Source: Cladosporium sp. IMV 00045 (Eukaryota; Ascomycota; Dothideomycetes; Cladosporiales; Cladosporiaceae). From it: a stretch of 64,000 bases of DNA. The stretch covers positions 1-64,000 of the forward strand of contig MSJI02000919.1 in assembly GCA_001931905.2 (NCBI GenBank). The letters are read 5' to 3'. A program made the position numbers and the translations under genes. Under the pieces are notes generated by a model. The model searched no databases, was not told where the DNA came from, and saw nothing but the letters and a program-made list of their open reading frames with translations. Numbering within the stretch: the first letter of the stretch is position 1; every line of letters begins with the position of its first letter. This document shows positions 54,820-64,000 of the stretch, piece by piece.

Positions 54820-55615
54820 ATGTCGCAGCAACATTTGCAACTAAACGACTTGAGCCAGCAGGGTTTCGAAAGCAACAGTGTCGGCGGTCAACACGCCAGG
54901 CAGCACTTGGGCAATTCCAACTATTCGAGCTCTCACAACGTGATCAACAATTATTACTCCGCCAGTCCACACGGGTCAAACAGAATCCCACAACGCGAGG
55001 ATGCCGAGGAGGACCAGGGTCCCGGACCAGTTTTGGATCGCCAGCACATCGGAGGAAGACACCCCAGCTCCCTCAGGAGCTTCGTCCATTCACGAAGTTT
55101 TCGACGATGGGCGATACCAATCATGATCGTCCTAGTGATCCTTGTCGCAGCTCTCCCGCCTTCGCTGATCCTGACGAACCGAGCGACTGGGTCGTCGGAA
55201 AACGAGTAAGCGTAACCGACTTAAGAGCAGGCGAAGCACAAGCTAAACGATATATAGGGCGGAAGGCTCGTCGACAGACACCACCCGTGATTCCACAACC
55301 GCCGAAGCCTCGCCATCAAGCACACCAACGAACGCGCCCAAAACATCTTCCTCAGGCACAGACACAGCCAGTGATCCATCAAACGCCACGCCAGGAAACA
55401 CTCTCTCTTCCAGCCAGTCCACGATCACAGACTTGACCACAGTCTCCCTCCCAAGCGATGATCCGCGCGCCTCAACGTTTTCCACTTTCGTCTGTCAATG
55501 GGGATGCCCCGGGCGACCTTGCGTCTCCGACCAAGACTGCGGCGAGCAACCGCTGGGCACGACGACGGTCCAGATCTGGTGTGTACAGGCGAACAAGACT
55601 TGCGCTACGCCCTGA
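54820..55615 (+). CDS. Single-pass membrane protein with amyloid-like motif and Cys-rich ectodomain (putative sensor)
   Basis: Exon 1 is 54820-55205 and exon 2 is 55258-55615, with a 52-nt intron (GTAAGC...ATAG), giving 247 residues. Residues 16-33 read FESNSVGGQHARQHLGNS, matching the neighbour's motif at F, N, G, A, Q, G, N and S in identical spacing. The Asn/Tyr-rich stretch after it (NVINNYYSASP) also suits amyloid sequence. A basic patch (SRSFRRW) precedes one membrane helix (about 97-118, WAIPIMIVLVILVAALPPSL). By the positive-inside rule the motif is cytosolic. Residues 130-205 are Ser/Thr-rich, like a glycosylated stalk. The last 40 hold six cysteines (VCQWGCPGRPCVSDQDCG, then WCVQANKTC). 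There is no signal peptide, so the helix is a signal anchor. I know no named family with this layout; wall or damage sensing is a guess. Confidence 0.72.
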
Positions 55616-55834
55616 TGACACCGGAGCGTATTGAACTTGCAAGAGGTGGAGTTTTGAGGCAGTGTATGTATTGTAGAAGAGTATAGCTGAAAGCATGGTG
55701 GGATCCGACGTCCCATATTCGGACAAGCAAGTTTGTCCCTACATGTCAACACGACACCATGCAGAGCCATATGACCGCTACCCGCATTGTTCAAAGATTC
55801 CCTCTAAAGACAAGAAGGGACCGCAATCTACTTC

Positions 55835-57256
55835 TCACCTCCCCTTCTTCCACTCCAACACCCTATTTCCAGCCTCCACCAGATAAAAATCCCCATAACT
55901 CAGTCCGGTGTCGAAATTCTTCGGCTCCGCTTGCGGATTATTGTTACTCGTCGCATGCATCAGAACTCCCTCAAACCCCCTCGACTCGCTCGTGTTGGCA
56001 GGCGTGTCGAGGCCCGTCTCCGCGCCCAGCGCAGGACTGTCCGCGAAACTGATCTCGCCGGCGAGCGAGAGCGAGATGCTCGAGGAGAGGAGGGAGAGGG
56101 CGGAGGCGCGGTAGTTGCGCTGTTTGCCCTTTTGCCTCAGCTTCTTGCTCTGGCGGTGGGCGGAGCGGTCTGGTTTGCTAGAAGCGGATTTCTCAAGCTG
56201 CTCTTGCAGCAAGATCATCCCGCTGGCGGCAATGCTCGCCGCACTGCTATCGCGCGGCGTGACGCCGGGCAGCTCCTCAGCGTCGAAGTCCCAGAACGGC
56301 AGCCCGTCTTCGGGGAGGTGGTCGATGAACCAATCCGCCATGCGGCGGGCGGTGCGCAGGTAGGCTTCGTCGCCGGTGAGAGAGTAGAATTCTGCGAAAC
56401 CGTAAAACCCCCACGCCTGGCCGCGGGCCCAGGTGCTGTTGTCCGCGAGGCCTTGGGCGGTGCGGCAGGTGTAGACGGCGCCGGAGGTGGCGCTGTAGTC
56501 GCAGACGTGGAAGGAGGAGCCGTCGGGGCGGATGTGGTGGGTCATTGTTTTGTCGGCGTGCGAGACGGCGATGGACAGGAGGGTGGTGTTGTGCGTGTAG
56601 GTTGAGGCGCTGCGGGCGAGGAGGGCGAGGTTCATCATGTTGTCGATTATTACTAGGACGGAGTCGGGGTGGGAGCAGCGGGAGAAGGGGGAGGTGGAGT
56701 TTTCGGCGCAGTCCCAGGATCTGATGATGCCGGCGCCGGGTTCGAAGCGGGCGGCGAGGTTGAGGGACATGTTGTGTAGGACTGGCAGGTAGGTGTCTTC
56801 GTTGAGGATTTGCATGGCGCTTTCGAAGGGTTTGGCTAGGAAGCCGAGATCGTGGGTGTTGGTGAGGTTGATGTTGGTCTGCAGAGGGTCTGTCCATGCT
56901 TTTGCCATTGCCAGCCATTCTTCTGGTGAGGGCTCGTGGGGGTAGTCATCTCGGGGTGCTAGATCGATCCTTCTACGGTATGCCTGCCACAATGAGTCCG
57001 GGTAGAATCCAGACGTCCATCCTGATGCGTCTGTTTTGACGTACGCTCCTGGAAGGACGCCATCCTCTTGAGGCGTGTTGTTGTATGCTCCTTGAGTGAA
57101 GTGTGGCCATCCATGCTCGTCTCCCAAGGTCGGAGGTCCGGTCAATGCAATCCGCCACAGACGTGCATATACGTTCTCGGCGAACATTGCGCCGAGTTCA
57201 TCGGGTGCCGCCCAAGAGACTCCGGTACAGTAAAGCAGGAGAAGGTTGGTTCTCAT
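55835..57256 (-). CDS. GH88 family glycoside hydrolase (unsaturated glucuronyl hydrolase-like), secreted
   Basis: This intronless gene encodes 473 residues. The signal peptide (MRTNLLLLYCTGVSWAA) predicts secretion. The six-hairpin barrel of GH88 is visible: SGWTSGFYPDSLWQAYR, THDLGFLAKPFESAM, IRSWDCAENS, HPDSVLVIIDNMMNLALLARSA (with the Asp and Asn around the active site), GSSFHVCDYSATSGAVYTCRTAQG, STWARGQAWGFYGFAEFY and WDFDAEELPGVTPRDSSAASIAASGM. Such enzymes hydrate and cleave unsaturated uronic acids from fragments made by polysaccharide lyases. A lysine/arginine-rich stretch (KKLRQKGKQRNYRASA) interrupts the C-terminal part where the family is usually continuous. The end NFDTGLSYGDFYLVEAGNRV is conserved. 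Confidence 0.9.
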   Translation of the reverse strand: MRTNLLLLYCTGVSWAAPDELGAMFAENVYARLWRIALTGPPTLGDEHGWPHFTQGAYNNTPQEDGVLPGAYVKTDASGWTSGFYPDSLWQAYRRRIDLAPRDDYPHEPSPEEWLAMAKAWTDPLQTNINLTNTHDLGFLAKPFESAMQILNEDTYLPVLHNMSLNLAARFEPGAGIIRSWDCAENSTSPFSRCSHPDSVLVIIDNMMNLALLARSASTYTHNTTLLSIAVSHADKTMTHHIRPDGSSFHVCDYSATSGAVYTCRTAQGLADNSTWARGQAWGFYGFAEFYSLTGDEAYLRTARRMADWFIDHLPEDGLPFWDFDAEELPGVTPRDSSAASIAASGMILLQEQLEKSASSKPDRSAHRQSKKLRQKGKQRNYRASALSLLSSSISLSLAGEISFADSPALGAETGLDTPANTSESRGFEGVLMHATSNNNPQAEPKNFDTGLSYGDFYLVEAGNRVLEWKKGR

Positions 57257-59637
57257 GGCTGCAATTGCGTTGGTTGATAGAATGAGATGTCTCTCGAAAC
57301 ACCGTGACTGCCATTGCAGGCATACGACCTCATCGATCTAATATAAAGACAGCGAAAACAATCATCGAGAGATCTGCAATTCGAGCGCAACCTTCTCCGC
57401 ACTTTGATTCAAGAGAAGGCATGTTTATTGATGGGATATTTCTGAACCACAGCATGCTTCTTGGATATTCGGGTGAACTGAGTCCGCAGGTCAGCACTTA
57501 GGCCTTTTGATAACTTCCATTCCCATTTCATAAGTCCAGGCGAGAAGGTAACAGGCAGTACGGGTTGTGAGGCTTTGAATTGAAGGCAAGAAGTTGACTC
57601 GCCTGGAAGAATTCAGCGGCAGCTCCGAACAACTTAGACCTCGATGACATGCCAGACCAGGACTCTCATCTCGACTTGCTAATGCCTGTTCCTGAGCAAT
57701 AAAGCAATACTCCGCATCGTTCTCGTGTTCCGCGGACATGCGAGCGTCGGTGGCTGGTCTCTCTCGGCGTAGACTTGGCCATTGAGCACAGCGTCTCGCT
57801 GACAGCAGCAGACGAGAATGCCATGCAGCTTGAGAGTCCACCCAAGACGCATGATTATTCATACCAGATGAACGCAAGCGGATACCGCAGCAAGCATGTT
57901 CCTGGCGATCATGCTAGAAGTGACCAGGAACCAGTAAGCAGTACGACGTTCACCTACATGTACTTCCTACCTTCTGGAAGCACACGCGACCCGGCAAACG
58001 GCTTCAGTTGACTTTTTGAGGCTTTCGGCACGTCATACTTTGGAGGTATGACGATGGATTCGTATACTGTTGTTAAATATATACACACGTACCGAGCATG
58101 TATAATCTATTGAAGTTCCATCACTCAAATACATTACCTAGGTAAGCATTGTAGGAGAAACAGAACCCCCTCCCTGCCGTACCACCACCCAAGGGCTCGC
58201 TTAGGCCATCTCCGCGACACCGAACAACACCCGATCGTGAGTCTGCAGACGCCCCAAAAATCCACCTTCCACATCCAGGTCCACGGAAGAGGAGAGGGCA
58301 TCACATGCACACATGCGGTAAAGCTACTTCCCCCCGACATCCGCGCGTGAGTTTGCTGTGGAATCTTGCGCAAAAGACCACATTCCATTTTCGGCGGTCA
58401 GGCATCGTGACATGCTTTCTTTTTTTGCTCTTACTCGCTCGCTCTCGCTCCGCCAAGTGCCGCCGTCCCTCCGTCCACCGCCGCTGGGGGCTGTTTCTGC
58501 AGGCGCCGTGTGACCTTCGGGAAATCGTACGAGGTCTCTCGGGCGTTTGTCTTGACCGCGTGCATGTAGAGATGTGCTGGCTGCTTATAAAGAAGTGGCA
58601 TGTGGCTCATGGGTAGGTGGAGGTTTTGATGCTTTTCTTTCTCGTTCTGTTTGTCGCTCCATACCAAGGACACTTTGCTTCATCCTCAATAACATCGACA
58701 TCACCTCGCCAAAAACAAAGCCATTTCTTGTGAAATCAAATACGACACGCATCGCCGCATACGAATGTCCGCCAGTGACAGCATTGTTCTCGGATCACAC
58801 TGCCGTTGCCAACTACTATCGTCGGAACAATGCTGCCCCTAATCCCCGTCGTGGTCCTGGCCTACGCCGCTCTCTACCTCTTCACCTGAGATCAGCCATC
58901 ACTTCTATACTCTGGAACATGACCACGAAGTAAACTACGAAACATGACGTAGCACCACCGCTACCACCACCACTACCGCCATAGCAAGGCCATTCCCGGT
59001 GCCAGATCCCACGCGACACATCCCACGCGACACATCCCATCCACGCCACTCCCGCACAGCCCTCGACAGGACATTATCAGCCGCTGCCACCATTGCTTCA
59101 CCATGAGCACTGCGAGTAAGATTCTCGATGTGTAGGCACATCCAGGATGTCCCTAGTGGGCGGACCGAAATCTGCACGCCGGGCCGGGGAAGGTGGTATG
59201 CTGCTCTGCCATCTCGCCGCCGGCAGATCTGTCTTGCAGGCCTTGAAGGTGCTTGGCGCCACTACCATGGAGGATCGAAGGTCATTCGCACCGCGCACGC
59301 TGTTTGGCGTGATGATGAAGTTGAGCTACGGGGCTCAAGATGTGAAGAAGGAAATCGGGCGTGAGAAGTGGCGCTCTACGGAGCAAGCTCAGGCATGTTC
59401 GAGCTACGTTTCCGTGATCAAGAGCTCGTAACGTGCATGCATGCATGAGATGGGTGACGAGAGCGGCTTGATATCTTTGGCTGCAAGAAGACGAGGAAGA
59501 AAGGGAGAGTTGCTCGAGGAGTCGTGTTGATTGTTCGTGGCTATTTATGTTTCATTCATATGCTACGAACAATGCATTTTTGCTTTCTCACCCTCACACG
59601 TTTCATCGTGCTGCGAGAGCGAGGTCAAGCGCTGCGT
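57257..59637. other. Gene-poor stretch
   Basis: No gene is supported over 2.4 kb. Short frames on both strands near 57775, 58305 and 59147 show no domain. The left end contains the promoter of the GH88 gene. Confidence 0.4.
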
Positions 59638-61627
59638 TTACTTGTGGAAAGCCGCCTTGACCAGCTGGCCGAAGTTCTAAAAAAGATATCAAACGTTAGC
59701 CCAGATCAACCCAAGAGAACAATCAAAAAAACCAACAAAAAAACTCACCGGAGTGCCCCAACCAGTAACAGCATCCCAGCCCTTCTGCGCCGGGAAACCC
59801 GTCGTATTACACCCATAACTCGACCCGATCGTCACATCCGTGAAAGTCTTGTAAGCCTTTCCATAAATCCACGGATTCAAGAACCCCAGCGGCTTCTTCC
59901 CCTCAGCGAGCAAAGCATCATTAACAAGCGCAATGACAGCCGCGAACGTTGGGCTGGAAGCCGACGTGCCGCCCACGGTGCGGACGCCGCCGGCCCAGAC
60001 GATCACGTCGTGGTTGCCCTGGGCTGCGACGTCGGGGTAGGCGCGGCCGGTTTTGTTGTACAGCCCGTCAAATTGGCCGGAGAGGCTGCGGATGTAGGTG
60101 TTGACAGTGCTTTGCTGGTAGGTGGGCGCGGAGAAGTAGTTGCTGAAGCCCGCGCCGGAGGCGAAGCGCTCGACGGCCGTTTCGGGGGCGAAGTTGGCCG
60201 TGCCGCCGACGGAGGTTACCCACGGGCAGGAGGTGGGGAAGTTCTGGTTGGGGTTCAGGTTAGCATTGGATGGGTGGTGGGAGTAGGGAAAGGTGGGATT
60301 GAGGACGACTTACAGGCAAAAATTGGGTGTGGTTGCGGCCGTCGTTGGTCAGGCAAGTGCCATCTGCACCAACACCGGCATCACCAGAAGAAACGAGGTA
60401 TGAGATGCCACGGGCACCGAGCTGGGCGAAACCGGCGCAAACACGCTTGGCGTAGGAGTATGGGATGGTCTGCTCGTCATCGCCGTATGAGCTGCTGATA
60501 ACGTACGGCAGGTCGTCCTGCGCTAGCGCGTAGTTGAGGAATTCGAGGTATGGCTCGTTGGTGTTGCTCGGCGTGCTGATGCTGGGCTTGAACGGTGGCA
60601 TACCGCCGGTGTTGTAGGCCTTCATCTTGGTGGGATAGCTGATGCCGAGGACAAGCTGGGCGTCGAGATTGCCCTCAACGTCGATTCCAGACTCCCGCAC
60701 TTGCGAGACGTTGGGACCCTGGTAGTTGGCTCCGTTGTTGATGATCTCGAATTCGAAGTCGTTCGCTGCACCAGCGGCTTCTGGGCGGAAGGCCTTGAGG
60801 AACTGAGCAGCATCGTCACGGCGGCTGGTCTCGTTTAGGTAGTTGTTGATACCGATGCTGTTCTTGTCCACAGCCTTCGCCTTGTAGTCAATGGTGCCGT
60901 AGAGAGTTCTCAGGCAGTCGAGCGTGGTGAAGCTGACATTGCAGAATGATGGGTCGCTCACATCGCCGCCTTTGCCGTGGTGTTCGCCATACTGGTGCTT
61001 GCCAGTGTGCTCCCACCATGACTGGGTGCCTTCTTCCTGGTTGTCCAGGACCGGGCCGGAGTTCTTAGCCACGGCCTCGCCTCTGGGCTTGAAGAAAGAG
61101 GTGGTGGGTTGCACGACTTCGATATGCTCGTGCAAGTGAGCAGGGAGAGACCACTCAGGCGCGCGGGAAACAGAGTGGCCATCGCGGTGCTCAAACTTTG
61201 TGTAACTGGTCTTGAGGAGCTCTTCGGCCTTCTCAATGGGGACCACAATGGAGATCCAGTCTTTGGCTGGAGAGTAGTCGATGTCGTCAACGCCGTGCTC
61301 CATCAACCAACTGTGGACTTGAGAGATGCTGTCATCATGCGGACGAACAATATCCGCGATCTCAGCAGCAGTGAGGTGCTGGCCGTATCTCTCATGGCTT
61401 GGATCCGAGACCTCGATGAGGTGACGCTCGACGAGACCTTCGTTGCGCTGCTTGAGGCCTATCTGCAGGTTGATAGAGTCTCTTTTGTTGGCCGGGCCGG
61501 TTGCTGTCCAGGCTTGAGGAACAGCGTGGCGCTCCTTGACAACATAGTTCTCAGAGGATGTGGTTGGAAGCGCTTTGACGCCGACGAGAGCAGCAGCAGC
61601 ACAGAGGGCAACCTTGAGGCTCGCCAT
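59638..61627 (-). CDS. Sedolisin (S53) tripeptidyl peptidase, secreted
   Basis: Exons are 61627-60314, 60243-59749 and 59676-59638, giving 615 residues; the introns (70 and 72 nt) begin GTAAGT and GTGAGT. The last exon adds only NFGQLVKAAFHK, completing the family's WGTPNFG end. There is a signal peptide (MASLKVALCAAAALVGVKA), then an activation prodomain (about 25-195) and the S53 catalytic domain. The catalytic residues are E318 and D322 in DVEGNLDAQLVLG and the Ser of GGTSASSPTF (about 532). SYLVSSGDAGVG contains the oxyanion-hole Asp, and DVTIGSSYGC contributes the calcium site. It should remove tripeptides from protein N-termini at acid pH outside the cell, a nutritional or host-degrading role, like SedB/SedC-type enzymes of Aspergillus. 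Confidence 0.94.
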
Positions 61628-62871
61628 TCTCCAAGAGTCGCGCCGGCAAGCGTAATGAAGAAGTGTGGTTGTGAAGGAAGCTCAATGGCAGATAGAAGGC
61701 GGTTGTGAAGACGGCCACCAGTATTTATTTCATGACCAAGCTCTTCCAAGCTTGCTCAAGCTCTCTCGCGCAAGGCAGGCAAGACCGGCACCACAAGGCA
61801 GGGCACGCGATCGGCTGGTGTCAAGCAAGCGAAGCAAAATGCTTAGCATATTGTGGTAGCGTTGCATATCGCATATAGAGTGTCGGCGATCCCGCCGGAT
61901 AAGGAAGGTGTCACTATAGCCCGAGTCTCTTATCGCGGTGTTGATCGTTGGGGTCGAGCAAATTCGCCGAAACAAAATCTACAACACCATCTCCAGCTGG
62001 CATTCAATAACTCTGCTACTATAATCACATAAAAGATACTTTGCGGTAACATACTCGAGACAAAAGCAAGATCAGATCAATCAAGCAGCAAGGAACGCGA
62101 TAGATCATGCAGGAGGAATAAAGCCTGCCCTGACCACCTCCAACGGTGGCCCACAAACGGAACGTTTGTGGCGGGTCTTCACCCTTGAGCCGGACTGGGA
62201 TCCAAGCTTGTCTGATACCGAGGTTCGCGAGGCAACATTCCTCACCTTCCCATCGAGGATAGATGGGGTGACATGCGATACGACCTGCCTCTTACATATC
62301 ATCTAGCAAAAGCGAGAGTGTCGTACAATACATATTCGATATTGGTCCTAGGCCACCTGCAGTCCACCACTTGCGACAATGGACAAAACCATGAGGAAGG
62401 TCGCTACGAACATAATATACGAGGCTTGTTAGTGAGAGTGGATTTCATGTTCCTGGAGCACACAACTCCTTCCTCTCTTTTCCTTTTCGACTTTAGCACC
62501 GAGCATTAATGCTCAAGTACTGTCATGCACCTTGACAAGTTCCTCGAATGACCAAGACGAACGACAGAATATGAATGCTCCCCATGCTCATCATAAAATC
62601 CTCCCGACCCATTGCTAGATGCCCAATAATCTCGAGATATACTGCTCTACACATACCAGAGAAAAATCTGGATCAATCCTTTCACTCTTCAAACCACATC
62701 CATGTGCACGCACTCCAGATGTCCTCCTCTTCTCTCCAAGAGATGACGTCAAGGTGAACAAATGAGACGAGACCTTGGTGATGAAACAGAACTTGTGCTT
62801 ACATGCCACAGGTAGAGTACTCACAGAAACTGTATAAAAACAAGAATCCCCGCCTACAAACTTCAAACAAA
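61628..62871. other. Divergent intergenic region
   Basis: The sedolisin gene leaves to the left and the GFA gene to the right. A TATA-like TATAAAAA lies at about 62833, some 40 bp before the GFA start codon. No other gene is seen. Confidence 0.45.
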
Positions 62872-63356
62872 ATGCCCACAACAAAAGGTCGCTGCCTCTG
62901 CGGCCAGGTCCAAGTACGCCCTCAACCATCAAGGTGGCCATCCGTTCCCTCCATCATTACGAACTGACCCACCCCAACCCACAGGTCAAAGTAACCACCC
63001 CTCTATCCTCAGTCTCCAGCCTCATCTGCCACTGCGCAAACTGCAAACGTCGCTCCGGCGGCGTGGCCTCCTACGCCTTCATGATCCCCAAGCAGCACGT
63101 CGAGATCTCAGGCGAGAGCCACGTCAACCACAGCGATCCGCACACGAGCTCCGGCAAGCCGATGCAGAGGAGCATGTGTGCTGCCTGCGGCAGTCCGGTG
63201 CGGATTATTGAGGGCCATGCGCCGGATGTGTGGTGTTTGCAGTATGGCCTTTTCGCGGATGAGGTTGAGTTGCCGAAACCGAAGTTGGAGCTGTTTAGGA
63301 GTAAGGCTTGTGCTTGGATGGGGGTTGTGGGTGAGGATGTGAAGGAGACGCAGTGA
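62872..63356 (+). CDS. GFA/CENP-V domain zinc protein
   Basis: Exon 1 is 62872-62913 (14 codons) and exon 2 is 62985-63356, with a 71-nt intron (GTACGC...CACAG), giving 137 residues. The zinc-binding cysteines of the glutathione-dependent formaldehyde-activating fold are all present: CLCG (C8, C10), ICHCANCKR (C29, C31, C34) and MCAACGSPV. Also typical are QVKVTT before the second pair and KPMQRSMC. Exon 1 supplies the first cysteine pair, which confirms the splice. Family members are small cytosolic proteins; a few act on glutathione-formaldehyde adducts or in pathway-specific steps, but most have no proven activity. Confidence 0.9.
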
Positions 63357-64000
63357 GGAGTTCTGTAAGATGGTCTTCTGTCATGTCGCTTTTGTAGACC
63401 GAGCTTCAAAGCGAACGAGGAGCGATGAGGCCTTTGCCACGGGGAGCTACGGTATACGATATGCTATGGAAGAGGTCGGAGCCGGCCGCATGAGACCTTT
63501 GAATTAAGTGCTCGAGGATGGATGTATGCTAAAGGATTTTATGCGTTGCAGTAGCTCTAAGCACTTCAGCCTACTAGGAGGTATTTCAGAGGCCGCAGCT
63601 TGAACATAATGACACTCCAGCTCTTTCTATAAGCGAGTTCCTTCTGGCAACATGAGAGCACAAGCTATTGTTGCCGAGTCTCGCACAATAAGCTTGAATC
63701 CCTCAGAATCGTCCCACGATCCCCTTCAAATCATCCAGCAACCACAGCAGAACAAATAGCCCAGAGCAAAATCATAACTCAACACCGGCTTTCCCAATCC
63801 ATCAATCGACGCACATCTGCATCCCCCCGCAAAGCACCTACCATTCCCCCACAGTCTACCAAGACAAACCCCGCGCCATCCAATCCTCCCAAGCCTTCAA
63901 TCACCACAGACATTCGCGGGCGTGTGACCACTTGACCATCCCCCTCAAACAACAACGCGCGCCGCCTTCGCTAGCAAACAATCCCGAGGTTCTGAGAGCG
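63357..64000. other. Intergenic, no gene recognised
   Basis: This is 3' flanking DNA of the GFA gene and unassigned sequence to the window edge. Confidence 0.4.

Noticed and set aside
57491..57877. 128-codon minus-strand frame
   Set aside because: No domain, no conserved pattern and no promoter or splice context supports it.

Overview
The window is nuclear DNA of a filamentous ascomycete (Pezizomycotina). Most genes have one to three short introns of about 50-80 nt with GT/AG ends, a lone dispersed 5S rRNA gene is present, and one large block carries the signature of repeat-induced point mutation (RIP). The gene repertoire fits a Dothideomycete-like fungus, but that placement is an inference. 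Gene models were spliced by hand, so coordinates are spans and the exon limits are given in each entry.

Layout. From 1 to 17.5 kb there is a gene-rich arm: COX10 haem farnesyltransferase, an F-box protein, a DUF4385 protein, RNase H2 subunit C, a cyclopropane-fatty-acid-synthase-type methyltransferase, the exonuclease REX4, an MIT-domain AAA ATPase, and a secreted bilirubin-oxidase-like multicopper oxidase. From 17.5 to 19.6 kb I recognise no gene. From 19.6 to 28.9 kb lies a nested transposon graveyard. Long inverted arms enclose a Tc1/mariner-type (DDE_3) transposase relic, which is split from its right arm by a Ty3/Gypsy element of about 6.8 kb. Almost every CpA/TpG in the left part is gone. 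From 29 to 31.6 kb there is an irregular array of hairpin-forming repeats. Then come a small membrane protein and a long gene encoding an RGS-LOV blue-light receptor (33.0-36.7 kb). From 36.7 to 39.6 kb there is little.

From 39.6 to 63.4 kb there are a decayed gene, a 5S rRNA gene, an AIM6-like phosphodiesterase, and a compact housekeeping block: PRMT5 and a WDR79/TCAB1-like WD40 protein (divergent), DDB1 (convergent with the WD40 gene), and RNA polymerase III subunit RPC37 (divergent from DDB1). Next is a divergent pair at 53.5-55.6 kb, followed by a GH88 hydrolase, a sedolisin protease and a GFA/CENP-V zinc protein.

The most unusual item is the divergent pair at 53.5-55.6 kb. One gene encodes a helical SesA/HeLo-like N-terminal domain followed by repeats. 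The other encodes a single-pass membrane protein with a Ser/Thr-rich, Cys-ended ectodomain. Both carry the same 18-residue motif with the same spacing (F..N...G..A.Q..GNS), which resembles fungal amyloid-signalling motifs. This suggests an amyloid-based signalling pair in which the sensor is a membrane protein instead of an NLR. The second repeat of the putative effector looks frameshifted. The second highlight is the RGS-LOV receptor, whose photoactive cysteine and basic post-LOV helix are intact.
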